Assembly: GCA_963747765.1 (NCBI GenBank)
Contig: CAVVGH010000006.1
Location: 1 to 64,000 of the forward strand
Source of the DNA: VRUE01 sp963747765
Lineage (GTDB): Bacteria > Actinomycetota > Thermoleophilia > Solirubrobacterales > 70-9
Reading direction: 5' to 3'
DNA length: 64,000 nucleotides
Part shown: positions 33,662 through 42,644 of the stretch, piece after piece
Position numbering within the stretch: the stretch's first letter is position 1
Layout: each line of letters opens with the position of its first letter
The notes under the pieces: generated by a model
The model's database searches: none
Seen by the model: only the letters and a program-made list of their open reading frames with translations
What the model was told of the DNA's origin: nothing
Position numbers and translations under genes: made by a program

Positions 33662-35890
33662 GTGAGCGCCCCGCGCGACGCATCGGCCGCCCCTGATCTC
33701 CAATTGGAGGCGGACCGCCCAGCGCCGTCAGTGCAGGAGCGCATCTACGAGTGGTCCACGGAGCTCCCCGGGTGGCAACGCGACCTCCTGCGACGGCTCG
33801 CCGCAGGCCCGCTTTCCGAGCAGGACGAGACCGAGATCCTGAAGGTCCTCTTCGGGACCACGGACGCCCCGATTCCGCGGCCGCTCGAGCGAAGCGACCT
33901 CCCCGCCGACGAGGCGACAACCGATCCCGTTGAGCTGCGGGAGATCCGCAATGTCCAGAACGTCAACCTCCTCGCGGAGGGGCAAACGCTCCGCTTCAAG
34001 CCCGGGATCAACGTCGTCTTCGGGGCAACCGGCGCGGGAAAGAGTGGCTACGGGCGCCTGCTGCGGCGCCTTTGCCAGCCAAGCGAGCGCATCGAGGTCC
34101 TGCCCAACGCCTTCGACCTGAACGGCGAGGACAAACAGCAGACGGCGGTCATCCACATTGCGATTGGGGACGACGTGCGCGAGATCGCCGTCGACCTCGC
34201 GGTCGAGCCCGATCGTGCCCTGTCGACGATGCGAATCTTCGACGCCGCGCGTGCCCCCGCCTACGTGGCCAAGCCGAGCGTCATCGAGCACGTTCCCGAG
34301 CCGCTTCTCCTCCTGCGGCGATTGGCCGAAACGCAGGAAGCGCTTCAGAGTCGGGTCAAGAAGCAGGTCGTCGTGCTGCAGGCGGAACTCTCCGTGCCGG
34401 AGGTCAAACCCGGTACGCCGGTTGGCCGTCTCGTGGAGACGATCACCGCCGAGACCGACCCGCAGGAACTGGAGCGCCTTGCCTCGCTGAACGATGACGA
34501 GCGTGCGGAGATGGCGAGGCTCGATGCGGCGCTGGCGGCGTTCCGGGCCCATGACAGCCGCGAGCAGGAGAACGCCGCACGCGCTCGCGCGCAGTCCATT
34601 TCGAAGGTTGCGCGGGAATTGGAGCGCGCCTCGGAAAGGCTTGACAGCGAGCGGATCGCGGCAATTGCCGACCTCCGGGCAAAGCTCGACGAGACCGTTG
34701 CCGCCGAACAGGAGCTTGCAATCGATGCCTTCTCCGGACACGCTCATCCCGGCACGGGACAGGCGGCCTGGCGAAAGATGTGGGAGGCAGCGAGACGGTT
34801 CGTCGAAGCTGAGAATGGAACCTTCCCCGCCGGCGACCCGGACAGTGCTTGTCCACTCTGCCAGCAGCGGCTCTCCGAGGAAGCTCGCGAGCGCCTGGTG
34901 AAGCTGGAGACGTTCGCCGGAAACGAGCTTCGCCAGAAGATCACGGCCCTGACGACTGAGCTGTCGCAGACCGTCCGCGAGATACCGGACATCGCCATGC
35001 TCGCCGCTCTGGTCAACGCATCTCTCTCCGGAGCCCCCGAAAGGGTCACGACGGCCGCCGCGGAAGCGATGGACGCGCTCTCCGCCCGGGCCGAGCTCGC
35101 CCATCGGCAGGCGAAGAGCCCATCGCCCGAACAGGACACCGCGCCCAAGATTCCCGCCGTCATGCCGATTCGGGACTACGCCGACGAACAGCTCTCCGCG
35201 GCCGAGACCCAGGCCGCACTGCGCGACGAGGGCGCACAGCAGAGGTTGATCGACCGGCGCACGGCGCTGCGCGGGCGCGAAGAGCTTGCCGCAGCGCTGC
35301 CCGCGATCGGCAAGCACATCGCCGGCCTGCGAAAGCTCGACCGCTACGGGAAGGCATCCGTCGAACTGCGAACGCAGAAGGTCAGCGGCCAGCTGCGAAA
35401 GCTCCAGGAGGACGCCCTGACCAACCGTTTGCGCACGGCCATCATCGCCGAGCTCGAGGCCCTGGACCTGCTGGCCGCGGAGATCAACGTCGCCGGCAAG
35501 GCGAGAGGCGGGCGCGCAGCGATCGAATTCGGCCTCAGGGGCTCGGGCGACGTGAAGGTCGGGGCGGTGCTCAGCGACGGCGAGCAGCGGGCTCTGGCGC
35601 TGGCCTTCTTCCTCGCTGAAAGCGCTGTCAGCAGCGGCCGGAGCGCGATCGTTCTCGATGACCCCGCCGCCCTGCTGGACCGCGACCGCTGCCAGCACGT
35701 GGCGCAGCGACTTGCCGAGGAAGCACGGCGACGGCAGGTCATCGTCTTCACCCACGACCTCGCATTCGTCCAAATGCTTCAGCGGTCAGCCTCAGACAAC
35801 GACCACGAGCTGCACTGCCAAGCACTTCGCCGGGCCTACGGCCGGGCCGGAATACTCGGTGACGTTCCCCCCGGCAACGAGACGGCCTAG
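33662..35890 (+). CDS. SMC/Rad50-like ATPase with zinc hook, possible defence protein
   Basis: 742 residues from GTG 33662 (TTG 33608 also possible; neither has a clear ribosome-binding site). The N-terminal ~60 residues hold a helical segment LPGWQRDLLRRLAAGPLS, often seen fused to P-loop ATPases. Walker A is GATGAGKSGYGRLLRR (about 125). Long coiled coils run at 230-350 and 440-600. A Rad50-type hook CPLCQQRLS sits between them. The ABC signature is LSDGEQRALALAFFLAE, Walker B AIVLDDPAALLD and the switch His FTHDLAF. Stand-alone ATPases of this AAA_13-like type are common in antiphage systems; no nuclease or partner is seen here, so the role is inferred. Confidence 0.8.
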   Translation: MSAPRDASAAPDLQLEADRPAPSVQERIYEWSTELPGWQRDLLRRLAAGPLSEQDETEILKVLFGTTDAPIPRPLERSDLPADEATTDPVELREIRNVQNVNLLAEGQTLRFKPGINVVFGATGAGKSGYGRLLRRLCQPSERIEVLPNAFDLNGEDKQQTAVIHIAIGDDVREIAVDLAVEPDRALSTMRIFDAARAPAYVAKPSVIEHVPEPLLLLRRLAETQEALQSRVKKQVVVLQAELSVPEVKPGTPVGRLVETITAETDPQELERLASLNDDERAEMARLDAALAAFRAHDSREQENAARARAQSISKVARELERASERLDSERIAAIADLRAKLDETVAAEQELAIDAFSGHAHPGTGQAAWRKMWEAARRFVEAENGTFPAGDPDSACPLCQQRLSEEARERLVKLETFAGNELRQKITALTTELSQTVREIPDIAMLAALVNASLSGAPERVTTAAAEAMDALSARAELAHRQAKSPSPEQDTAPKIPAVMPIRDYADEQLSAAETQAALRDEGAQQRLIDRRTALRGREELAAALPAIGKHIAGLRKLDRYGKASVELRTQKVSGQLRKLQEDALTNRLRTAIIAELEALDLLAAEINVAGKARGGRAAIEFGLRGSGDVKVGAVLSDGEQRALALAFFLAESAVSSGRSAIVLDDPAALLDRDRCQHVAQRLAEEARRRQVIVFTHDLAFVQMLQRSASDNDHELHCQALRRAYGRAGILGDVPPGNETA

Positions 35891-36402
35891 TGTCGTGCGG
35901 TGCCGAGCCGCTGCAGCGCATCGCCCTCCACGCGCAGCATCCTCCACTCCTCCAACGTGGATGCCCCAAGTTGCTCATAGAAGCGCAGTGCGGGCTCGTT
36001 CCAGTCAAGCGCGGACCACTCGAGGCGAGCGCAGTTCCGCGCAAGGGCAAGGCCGGCGACGTGACCGAGCAGGCTCCGGCCGATCCCGCGGCCCCGCCGA
36101 TCCGGCCTGACGAAGAGGTCCTCGACCCACAGCCCCGGCCGGCACTCGAAGCTCGAGAAGGTCGTGAAGAAGATCGCGTAGCCGATTGCCTCGCGGTCCA
36201 CTTCGGCAATCAGCGCCTCGGCTAACCGTTCGTCGAAAAGCGCCCTGCCCAGCAGCTCGGCGTCGCCTCTGACCGCATCCGTCAGCCTCTCATACTCGGC
36301 CAGCTCGCGAATCAGTTCGAACAGACCGGCCGTGTCTTCCCTCGTCGCCGAACGAATTCTCACTCCGGTGTCGAAGCCGGACTGCGACACGCGCTCGGTC
36401 AC
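35887..36402 (-). CDS. GNAT family N-acetyltransferase
   Basis: 171 residues from GTG 36402, with GGGGAG just upstream. The acetyl-CoA loop is LFVRPDRRGRGIGRSLLGHV, preceded by GYAIFFTTFSSFECRPGLWVEDLFV (in part), and the C-terminal strand has WNEPALRFYEQLGA. It resembles diamine/thialysine acetyltransferases of the SAT family. It is convergent with the ATPase gene (4-bp overlap). Confidence 0.88.
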   Translation of the reverse strand: MTERVSQSGFDTGVRIRSATREDTAGLFELIRELAEYERLTDAVRGDAELLGRALFDERLAEALIAEVDREAIGYAIFFTTFSSFECRPGLWVEDLFVRPDRRGRGIGRSLLGHVAGLALARNCARLEWSALDWNEPALRFYEQLGASTLEEWRMLRVEGDALQRLGTARH

Positions 36403-36485
36403 TCTCCCCGCCCTGAGCCCCACCGGTGCATGGTGCCCATCTTGCCAGCGTCGGAGACCGGGGGCGCGGGTAGGCTGGACGACCC

Positions 36486-37685
36486 GTGAACGAGGCCGCG
36501 CCAGCATCCACACCGACCGCTTCGTGGCTGCGGCGCCGCTGGCGCTGGTTGGTTCTCGCGTTGATCGCAATCGTCGCCGTCCTCGGCGTGGTCGCGGCAC
36601 TGAGCTGGCACTTCTCCTCGGCGGTGCTGGTCCCCGATCATTCGGACTGGCCCGCGAACGTGACCGTCAATGACGTCTCCCGGGAACGGATCGTCCTGTC
36701 GCGCTCCGAAGACGCTCTTCGCCCCGGCGTGTACGGGCTCGACTGGCAGGGAGGCCAGGCGATCGTCGGTGACGTGGTCGCCAGCAACGCCGACCAGGTG
36801 ACGCGACAGCTGCGTGCCGTGCACGGCTACCTGGCGTCGGGCATGACGGTCGCCGTGGACCCTCAGGTCTACACGGGAAGCCCGCGCATGGCCCTTGGCA
36901 TGGGATCGACGACCGTTGACGTTCCCGGCGAACTCGGACCGATGGTCGCCTGGCGGACTGCAGGCCGCTCGGACACCTGGGCGATCGTCGTACACGGGAT
37001 AAACAGCACGCCTGAGACCGGACTGCGTGTCGTGCCTGTGCTGCATCGGGATGGCCTCACATCGCTGCTGATCGGCTACCGAGAGGACCTCGGCGCCCCT
37101 CCGAGCCCCGATGGTCTGCACCACATGGGCCTTACCGAGTGGCGCGACCTGGCAGCCGCGGCACGCTACGCCCTGGACCACGGCGCGCGGAGGCTGGTCC
37201 TGATCGGCTACTCGATGGGCGGCGCAATCGTCGCCCAGTTCATGGAGCGCTCGCCGCTCGCGCCGCGGGTCGTCGGTCTCGTCCTCGACGCGCCGGTCCT
37301 CGACTGGAAGTCGACCATCGCCTTCAACGCCACGCAGATGGGCCTGCCGTCATTCACTGCCACCCCTGTCGACTGGATGATCGGCGCCCGCATCGACGCG
37401 GATTGGGGAAGCCTCGACGCCGCGCAGCATCCCGAGGACTTTCACCTGCCCATCCTGCTTTTCCACGGCACCGAGGACAAGGTCGTCCCGATCGCCGACA
37501 GCGATTCCTTCGCTGCGGAGCTACCCGGTTGGGTCGTCTACCACCGCGTGTCGAAGGCCGGACACACCGAGTCCTGGAACGTTGACCCAAAGCTCTACGA
37601 AGCGCGACTCACGGCCTTTCTCGCCCGGATCGGCGCCGCGGCTTCCGGGAAGCACCTTCCGGCCCCGAAGGGGCGGCGCGGATAA
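36486..37685 (+). CDS. Membrane-anchored alpha/beta hydrolase
   Basis: 399 residues from GTG 36486. An N-terminal transmembrane anchor (WLVLALIAIVAVLGVVAAL) is followed by a beta-rich insert (60-155) and an alpha/beta hydrolase domain. The oxyanion region is IVVHGINS, the nucleophile Ser lies in LIGYSMGGAIV, the acid region in LLFHGTEDKVVP (Asp), and the base His in KAGHTESW. The catalytic domain would be extracytoplasmic. The substrate is unknown. Its last 77 bp overlap the GrpB gene on the other strand. Confidence 0.87.
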   Translation: MNEAAPASTPTASWLRRRWRWLVLALIAIVAVLGVVAALSWHFSSAVLVPDHSDWPANVTVNDVSRERIVLSRSEDALRPGVYGLDWQGGQAIVGDVVASNADQVTRQLRAVHGYLASGMTVAVDPQVYTGSPRMALGMGSTTVDVPGELGPMVAWRTAGRSDTWAIVVHGINSTPETGLRVVPVLHRDGLTSLLIGYREDLGAPPSPDGLHHMGLTEWRDLAAAARYALDHGARRLVLIGYSMGGAIVAQFMERSPLAPRVVGLVLDAPVLDWKSTIAFNATQMGLPSFTATPVDWMIGARIDADWGSLDAAQHPEDFHLPILLFHGTEDKVVPIADSDSFAAELPGWVVYHRVSKAGHTESWNVDPKLYEARLTAFLARIGAAASGKHLPAPKGRRG

Positions 37686-38238
37686 CGCCTCCCGGCCGCG
37701 AAAGGGCGGCGCGGATAACGCCTCCCGGCCGCGAAAGGGCGGCGCGGATGAAGGCGCCCTTGGCGTCCGTGTAGGCCTCCCGGTCGTCCCGATGGCGATC
37801 GGCAAGCCGTCGCTTGAGACCCGCATACTCGGCTGCCAGCGCGGGATCGGCGCGCAGGCGATCGCGAAACTCCAGCTCATCGCGGTAGCGCCCGGAGTTG
37901 GCTGGAACGAGGTGCAGATGGTGCGTGCGCCGGCTCGGGTGGGGCTTGCAGAACCAGTGCATCTGGTCGGCGAGGTAGGGCGCGTATGCGTAGTCGAGAC
38001 GCGCAAGCGGCTCAAAGCACGCCCTCGACACCTCGAGATCGCGAACGCCGACGAGGATGTCGACGATCGGCTTGGATTCGAGCCCCTGGACCGCGGTGCT
38101 GCCGACGTGGTGAATCCCACCCGGTGCGAAGCGCCCGATCGCGTCCTCGAGCACCGCCCGCTCCACCTCGAACAGGCGCGGCCAGGCGGGGTCATAGGGA
38201 ACCAGCCTGATCGGCTCATCGACCTCCGGCAATCCCAT
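37609..38238 (-). CDS. GrpB (UPF0157) family protein with repeat-extended tail
   Basis: 209 residues. GrpB proteins belong to the nucleotidyltransferase superfamily. Hallmarks: IRLVPYDPAWPRLFE, GGIHHVGSTAVQGLESKPIVDILV (in part HVGSTAV and KPIVDI) and the end AYTDAKGAFIRA. Most relatives stop soon after that. Here a 33-bp tandem repeat (37671-37750) extends the protein with two copies of RAALSRPGGVI and a basic tail. The extension also covers the end of the convergent hydrolase gene. Activity is not known. Confidence 0.88.
   Translation of the reverse strand: MGLPEVDEPIRLVPYDPAWPRLFEVERAVLEDAIGRFAPGGIHHVGSTAVQGLESKPIVDILVGVRDLEVSRACFEPLARLDYAYAPYLADQMHWFCKPHPSRRTHHLHLVPANSGRYRDELEFRDRLRADPALAAEYAGLKRRLADRHRDDREAYTDAKGAFIRAALSRPGGVIRAALSRPGGVIRAAPSGPEGASRKPRRRSGRERP
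37671..37750. repeat. 33-bp tandem repeat, about 2.4 copies
   Basis: The unit beginning GGGCGGCGCGGATAACGCC repeats at 37671, 37704 and (partly) 37737. It is in frame in the minus-strand GrpB gene. The first copy supplies the TAA stop of the plus-strand hydrolase. Confidence 0.85.
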
Positions 38239-38257
38239 CCGCCCTCACCCCCGCCCC

Positions 38258-38611
38258 TTAGAGCCCATCCGAGAGGTGCGCGGCCTTGCGGCGGTAGTCC
38301 TCCGTGACGGTGAACTCGATCAGCTCGGAATCCTCCAGGGCATCGGCGAGGTGGCCGCCGCGGACATGGAACGCATCGCCGGCACCGACCGCAAGCGCCT
38401 TCCCACCGTCTGCGAACCGGTACTTCAGGCTCCCCTTGACCAGATAGCACCAGTGCTCGCAGGGGCACATGCCGTCCGGCAGGCCTCGGTAGAGAGGCGA
38501 CGAATCGAAGCCGGCCGGGATCAGGTGCCGAGCGCAGACCATCTCCCCCATCTCGAGCAGCTGCGATTCGAGCTGACCAGCGCGGCTGACCTCTGCCTCC
38601 TCCCAGGGCAT
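38258..38611 (-). CDS. Single-domain cupin protein
   Basis: 117 residues. Cupin motif 1 is diverged (MCPCEHWCYLVKGSLKYRF) and motif 2 is present (VGAGDAFHVRGGHLADAL). Metal ligands would be His in EHW and His in FHVRGGH. Two cysteines near the first motif are unusual. Likely a small beta-barrel binding protein or regulator. It stands downstream of nothing obvious and is divergent from the GNAT gene at 38674. Confidence 0.8.
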   Translation of the reverse strand: MPWEEAEVSRAGQLESQLLEMGEMVCARHLIPAGFDSSPLYRGLPDGMCPCEHWCYLVKGSLKYRFADGGKALAVGAGDAFHVRGGHLADALEDSELIEFTVTEDYRRKAAHLSDGL

Positions 38612-38673
38612 GGCTGCATCTTGGCAGGCATCGAGACTCGTCCAACAGCCATGCCAGGATTCAGTCTCCCCTT

Positions 38674-39111
38674 ATGAACGAACGCTTGAGCCGCGCGACG
38701 ATTCGCACCGGCACCGTGGCAGACGTGGCGTCGGTCCTCTCCCTATGGCGGGATGCGGAGAGCCTCCCGACCGCAACGGACACCGAGCGCGCTCTCGAGA
38801 TGCTGCTCGATCGAGATCCCGGCGCATTGCTCGTCGCCTCGTTTGACGAGGAGATCGTCGGGTCGCTGATCGTCGGCTGGGACGGATGGCGCGGCAGCTT
38901 CTACCGGCTTGCGGTCCACCCTTCGTGGCGCCGCCAGGGCCTCGCCACAGAGCTGATCCGAACCGGCGAAGACCAGCTGGGAGCGCTTGGCGCGGTCCGG
39001 CTGACGGCGATCGTCGCCAGCGAGGAGCGAGCCGCGATGGCTCTCTGGCAGACCGCTGGTTACGAGCAGCAGGCCGACAGGAGCAGGTTCATCCGCATGC
39101 TGGCCGACTGA
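38674..39111 (+). CDS. GNAT family N-acetyltransferase
   Basis: 145 residues. It has the GNAT core with VGSLIVGWDGWRGSFYRLAV (in part) and the acetyl-CoA loop HPSWRRQGLATELI, ending in LWQTAGYEQQADRSRFIRML. It is similar to RimI-like small acetyltransferases. The next gene starts 3 bp after its stop, so the two probably share a transcript. Confidence 0.88.
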   Translation: MNERLSRATIRTGTVADVASVLSLWRDAESLPTATDTERALEMLLDRDPGALLVASFDEEIVGSLIVGWDGWRGSFYRLAVHPSWRRQGLATELIRTGEDQLGALGAVRLTAIVASEERAAMALWQTAGYEQQADRSRFIRMLAD

Positions 39112-39114
39112 GCG

Positions 39115-39819
39115 ATGGCAAGCGCGCTGCAGCGGGTTGCGTCCGACCTCTGGGTTGTGGAGCAACCCCTTCGCTATCTCGGCTTCGAGATGGGGCGCCG
39201 GATGACCGTCGTGCGGCTCGCCGGAGATCGCCTGCTGATTCATTCGCCAGCCGAGCTGAGCGCTCAACTTCGCAGCGAGCTGGACGAGCTCGGCGAGCTG
39301 GCGTTCGTGACACCGGCCAGCATCCTTCACGGTCACCTCTACATGGAGCAGTACCGGGAGGCCTACCCGCAGGCAAGGCTGCTTGGCGTCTCTGGCCTGC
39401 ACCGCAAGCGACCGGACCTGCGCTTCGACGGCGAGCTGGGCGCCTCGCCGGAGGCCGCCTGGAGCGAAGAGCTCGACCAGAAGCGATTCGAGGGGCACCG
39501 GGTCGCGGGACGGGTCCTCAACGAGGTCGAGTTCTTCCACCGCAAGACACGAACCCTGATCACAGGTGACCTCTGCTTCAACATCGGCCCCGCCTGGCCA
39601 CTGAGGACACGTTTCCTGGCATGGGGCCCGCGGATGCGAAGGCGCCTCGGCCCCACCGTCGCGTTCCGGCTTGGGATCCGCGACCGGCGGGCGGCACGGC
39701 GGTCGGTCGAGCACATCCTTGAGTGGGACTTCGACCGAATCCTCCCCGGGCACGGCGAGATCGTCGAGTCGAACGCCAAAGAGAGGTTCCGGCGGGACTT
39801 CGCCTGGCTGCTGGACTGA
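39115..39819 (+). CDS. DUF4336 family (metallo-beta-lactamase-fold-like) protein
   Basis: 234 residues. It begins with the DUF4336 pattern ASDLWVVEQPLRYLGFEMGRR (in part WVVEQPL) and contains HGHLYMEQYREAYPQARL, TLITGDLCFN and ILPGHGEIVES. These are the degenerate metal-site positions of the metallo-hydrolase fold (normally HxHxDH, GDxxx, GH). Only part of the canonical ligands is kept, so activity is unclear. It is coupled to the GNAT gene upstream. Confidence 0.8.
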   Translation: MASALQRVASDLWVVEQPLRYLGFEMGRRMTVVRLAGDRLLIHSPAELSAQLRSELDELGELAFVTPASILHGHLYMEQYREAYPQARLLGVSGLHRKRPDLRFDGELGASPEAAWSEELDQKRFEGHRVAGRVLNEVEFFHRKTRTLITGDLCFNIGPAWPLRTRFLAWGPRMRRRLGPTVAFRLGIRDRRAARRSVEHILEWDFDRILPGHGEIVESNAKERFRRDFAWLLD

Positions 39820-39850
39820 CCACATGTGGAGGCGGTGACAGAATCGATCT

Positions 39851-40519
39851 ATGGCCGAGCGGGTATGGACCGAAGTCGACCGCTACGTGGGCGAGCATCT
39901 GGCACCCCACGACAACGTCCTGGAGGCCGCGCTCCGGGCCGGCGTTGAGGCCGGCCTGCCGCAGATCCAGGTTTCTCCGCCGCAGGGGAAGCTGTTGCAG
40001 CTGCTCGCGCAACTGCAGGGGTCCCGGACGATTCTCGAGCTGGGGACGCTGGCTGGATACAGCACGATCTGGCTTGCGCGCGCCCTGCCACCCGACGGCC
40101 ACTTGATCACCCTGGAGGCCGACCCCCGTTACGCGGAGGTCGCACGGGCGAACATCGGGCGGGCCGGCGTTGGCGAGATCGTCGAACTGCGCGTAGGGCC
40201 GGCGCTGGAGACGCTCGCCGGGCTGCACGCCGAGAAAGCCGGCCCGTTCGACCTGACGTTCATCGATGCCGACAAGGTCAATACCCCCGCCTACTTCCAG
40301 TGGGCGCTCGAGCACTCCTCTCCCGGCAGCCTGATCGTTGCCGACAACGTCGTGCGCGACGGGACCCTCGCCGACGCGACCGGCGACGACCCGACGATCC
40401 AGGCCCAGCGCCGCCTGCACGAGATGCTGGCGACGGAGGCTCGGGTGAGTGCCACCACCATCCAGACGGTCGGCTCAAAGGGCTATGACGGATTCACCCT
40501 CGCAATCGTGCAGGGCTGA
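39851..40519 (+). CDS. O-methyltransferase, catechol/caffeoyl-CoA type
   Basis: 222 residues. Class I SAM fold of the family-3 O-methyltransferases: ILELGTLAGYSTIWLARALP for SAM, LITLEADPRYAEVARANI, FDLTFIDADKVNTPAYFQWA with the metal-binding Asp, and IVADNVVRDGTL. Such enzymes methylate catechol hydroxyls with Mg2+. It lies 31 bp after the DUF4336 gene. Confidence 0.9.
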   Translation: MAERVWTEVDRYVGEHLAPHDNVLEAALRAGVEAGLPQIQVSPPQGKLLQLLAQLQGSRTILELGTLAGYSTIWLARALPPDGHLITLEADPRYAEVARANIGRAGVGEIVELRVGPALETLAGLHAEKAGPFDLTFIDADKVNTPAYFQWALEHSSPGSLIVADNVVRDGTLADATGDDPTIQAQRRLHEMLATEARVSATTIQTVGSKGYDGFTLAIVQG

Positions 40520-40534
40520 GCGCGGCCCGGTACC

Positions 40535-41110
40535 TCACTCGCTGTGCTGCCGCAACCACGCCGCCACCTCGGAGGCGTTGTCCTGTGGCGGGAACACGGG
40601 GTAGAAGACCTTCTGTATCCGCCCCCGGCGCGCGATCAGGGTGAGACGCCGGTAGTAGCGCTCTCCGCCAGCCTCGAAGGTGGGCAACCCAAGCTCTGCG
40701 GCGAGGAGGAAGCCACCGTCGTGAAGCAGCGGATAAGGGATGTGCTCGCGCTCGGCGAACTCGCGCAACTCGGCGAGGCCCTGCGCGCTGAGGCCAAACA
40801 CCGAGGCACCGAGACTCGCCAGCTCCTGCGCAAGGTCGCGGAAGGCGCAGCTCTGCGGCGTACAGCCCCGGGCGCCGGGGATCTGGTTCCAACCTGCCGG
40901 AAGTGGCCTGCCCGGAACGCCCGTCCCCGGATAGACGTAGAGGACGAGGGTGCCTTGGGCGAGATCGGAAAGGCTCACGGCCTCACCGATCGTCGCCAGC
41001 AGCATCCGCTCCGGCATTGCCGTACCCGGCAGGTGGTCCGCAGCACCGTCGTCCTCGGGCACCGGCAGATCGTCGGGAAGCCCGCGCAGATCGCCGCCTG
41101 GATCGCTCAT
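40535..41110 (-). CDS. AhpC/TSA-type peroxiredoxin
   Basis: 191 residues from ATG 41110 (gaggtcg just upstream). It has a thioredoxin-fold peroxiredoxin core; the active site is GARGCTPQSCAFRD, where the first Cys is the likely peroxidatic residue and the second Cys lies five residues on, as in BCP/PrxQ-like enzymes. GTLVLYVYPGTG precedes it. The nearby VFGLSAQG is the conserved Ser/Gly turn. It diverges from the PLP-enzyme operon. Confidence 0.85.
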   Translation of the reverse strand: MSDPGGDLRGLPDDLPVPEDDGAADHLPGTAMPERMLLATIGEAVSLSDLAQGTLVLYVYPGTGVPGRPLPAGWNQIPGARGCTPQSCAFRDLAQELASLGASVFGLSAQGLAELREFAEREHIPYPLLHDGGFLLAAELGLPTFEAGGERYYRRLTLIARRGRIQKVFYPVFPPQDNASEVAAWLRQHSE

Positions 41111-41201
41111 CGACCTCAATCCTCCTCGCAGCAGTAATTCAGCCGGTAGCGTTTCACGCGGCCTGGACACAGCCAGGGAGCCCGGCGAGGAGGAGGAGTC
41201 A

Positions 41202-42644
41202 GTGAGCGCAGCGAACAGCGACGGCGAGGCAACTGGGAACGCGCCGGGCGCCGGCGAGGAGATCGCCGACTTCCTATACCCGTATCGAAACCGCTACGAG
41301 ACCCACCGGCGGCTGCCCGAGACGGGAGTCGATCAGGAGCGGCTGCTGACGATGGTCGGTGAGATGTCCGAGCGTGAGGATGCCGCGGCTCGCGAGGGCA
41401 AGATCTCGGGCTCCCTGTACCACGGAGGCGAAGAGCATTTCGCCTTCCTGGCCGAGGTCTATCGGCATTTCGCGCACATGAACGTGCTGCAGCGCGATAT
41501 GTACCCAAGCGCGACGAAGTTCGAGGGCGAGATCATCTCGATGGCGCTGGGGCTGCTGAGCGGCGACGCGGCGGACGGCGAGGGAGACGCACCGTGCGGC
41601 GTCCTCACCTCCGGCGGCAGCGAGAGCCTGATCAGCGCGATGCTCGTTTATCGCGAGCGCGGCCGCGCGCGGGGTATCTCCGAGCCCGAGGTGGTGATGC
41701 CGACGACCGCGCACGTGGCGCTCCTCAAGGGCGCGCACTACCTCGGCGTCAAGGCCGTCCAGGTACCGGTCGGCAACGACTTCCGGGCCGACGTCGACGC
41801 GATGGCGGCCGCCGTCGGCCCACGCACGGTGGCACTCGTGGGGTCGGCGGGCACCTACCCGCATGGGGTCATCGATCCGATCGCCGAGCTCTCCGAACTG
41901 GCGCTCGAGCACGCGGTCGGCCTCCATGTCGATGGCTGCCTGGGCGGCTTCATCCTGCCCTGGGCCGAGCGGCTGGATCGCGAGATCCCCTACTGGGACT
42001 TCCGGCTGCCCGGCGTGACCTCGATCTCCGCCGACACCCACAAGTACGGCTACGCCCCAAAGGGGACCGGCGTGCTGCTCTATCGCAACCCGCAGCTCCG
42101 CCACCACCAGTACTTCGTCAACACCGACTGGCCAGGCGGCATCTACGCCTCGCCGGGATTCGCCGGCAGCCGCTCGGGCGGGCTGATAGCGGCGACGTGG
42201 GCTGCGATGGTGAGCCTCGGTGAGAGCGGGTACCTCCGGCTCGCCGAGGGCATCCTCGCCACCGCAACCGCGCTGCGCGAGACGGTCGACTCGATTCCCG
42301 AGCTGCAGGTCTTTGGCCGCTCGCCCTTCATGGTCGCCTTCGGCTCCAGCGAGCTCGACATCTGGCACGTCAACGACGCCCTGCAGGATCGGGGCTGGCG
42401 CATGAACGGCTGCCAGCTGCCCGCGGGACTGCACTTCTGCGTGACCCGGCCGAACACGCTGTCCGGCGTCGCCGAGACCTTCGCCGCCGACCTGCACGAG
42501 GCGGTCGCCTATGCGAAGGACCCGCCCCCCACCCCGCCTCGAAGCGGCGCCCTCTACGGTTCCGGTGGCGCGGAGATGCCCCCGACCGCCGATCTGCTGG
42601 TCGGCTATCTCGACGCGACCAGCGTCGCAGCGCCACAGCAATGA
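41202..42644 (+). CDS. PLP-dependent lyase, sphingosine-1-phosphate-lyase-like
   Basis: 480 residues from GTG 41202, with AGGAGGAG at 41191-41198. Group II decarboxylase fold. GKISGSLYHGGEEHFAFL is the SPL-type N-terminal motif, followed by GVLTSGGSESLISAML (phosphate-binding), DGCLGGFILPW (the Asp that holds the PLP nitrogen) and SADTHKYGYAPKGTGV with the Schiff-base Lys. Relatives cleave sphingoid-base phosphates or decarboxylate amino acids. It is coupled (ATGA) to an FGGY kinase. The substrate is not certain. Confidence 0.85.
   Translation: MSAANSDGEATGNAPGAGEEIADFLYPYRNRYETHRRLPETGVDQERLLTMVGEMSEREDAAAREGKISGSLYHGGEEHFAFLAEVYRHFAHMNVLQRDMYPSATKFEGEIISMALGLLSGDAADGEGDAPCGVLTSGGSESLISAMLVYRERGRARGISEPEVVMPTTAHVALLKGAHYLGVKAVQVPVGNDFRADVDAMAAAVGPRTVALVGSAGTYPHGVIDPIAELSELALEHAVGLHVDGCLGGFILPWAERLDREIPYWDFRLPGVTSISADTHKYGYAPKGTGVLLYRNPQLRHHQYFVNTDWPGGIYASPGFAGSRSGGLIAATWAAMVSLGESGYLRLAEGILATATALRETVDSIPELQVFGRSPFMVAFGSSELDIWHVNDALQDRGWRMNGCQLPAGLHFCVTRPNTLSGVAETFAADLHEAVAYAKDPPPTPPRSGALYGSGGAEMPPTADLLVGYLDATSVAAPQQ

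Noticed and set aside
33728..35773. 681-codon minus-strand frame
   Set aside because: Antisense shadow of the SMC-like ATPase, whose Walker and signature motifs are clear on the plus strand.
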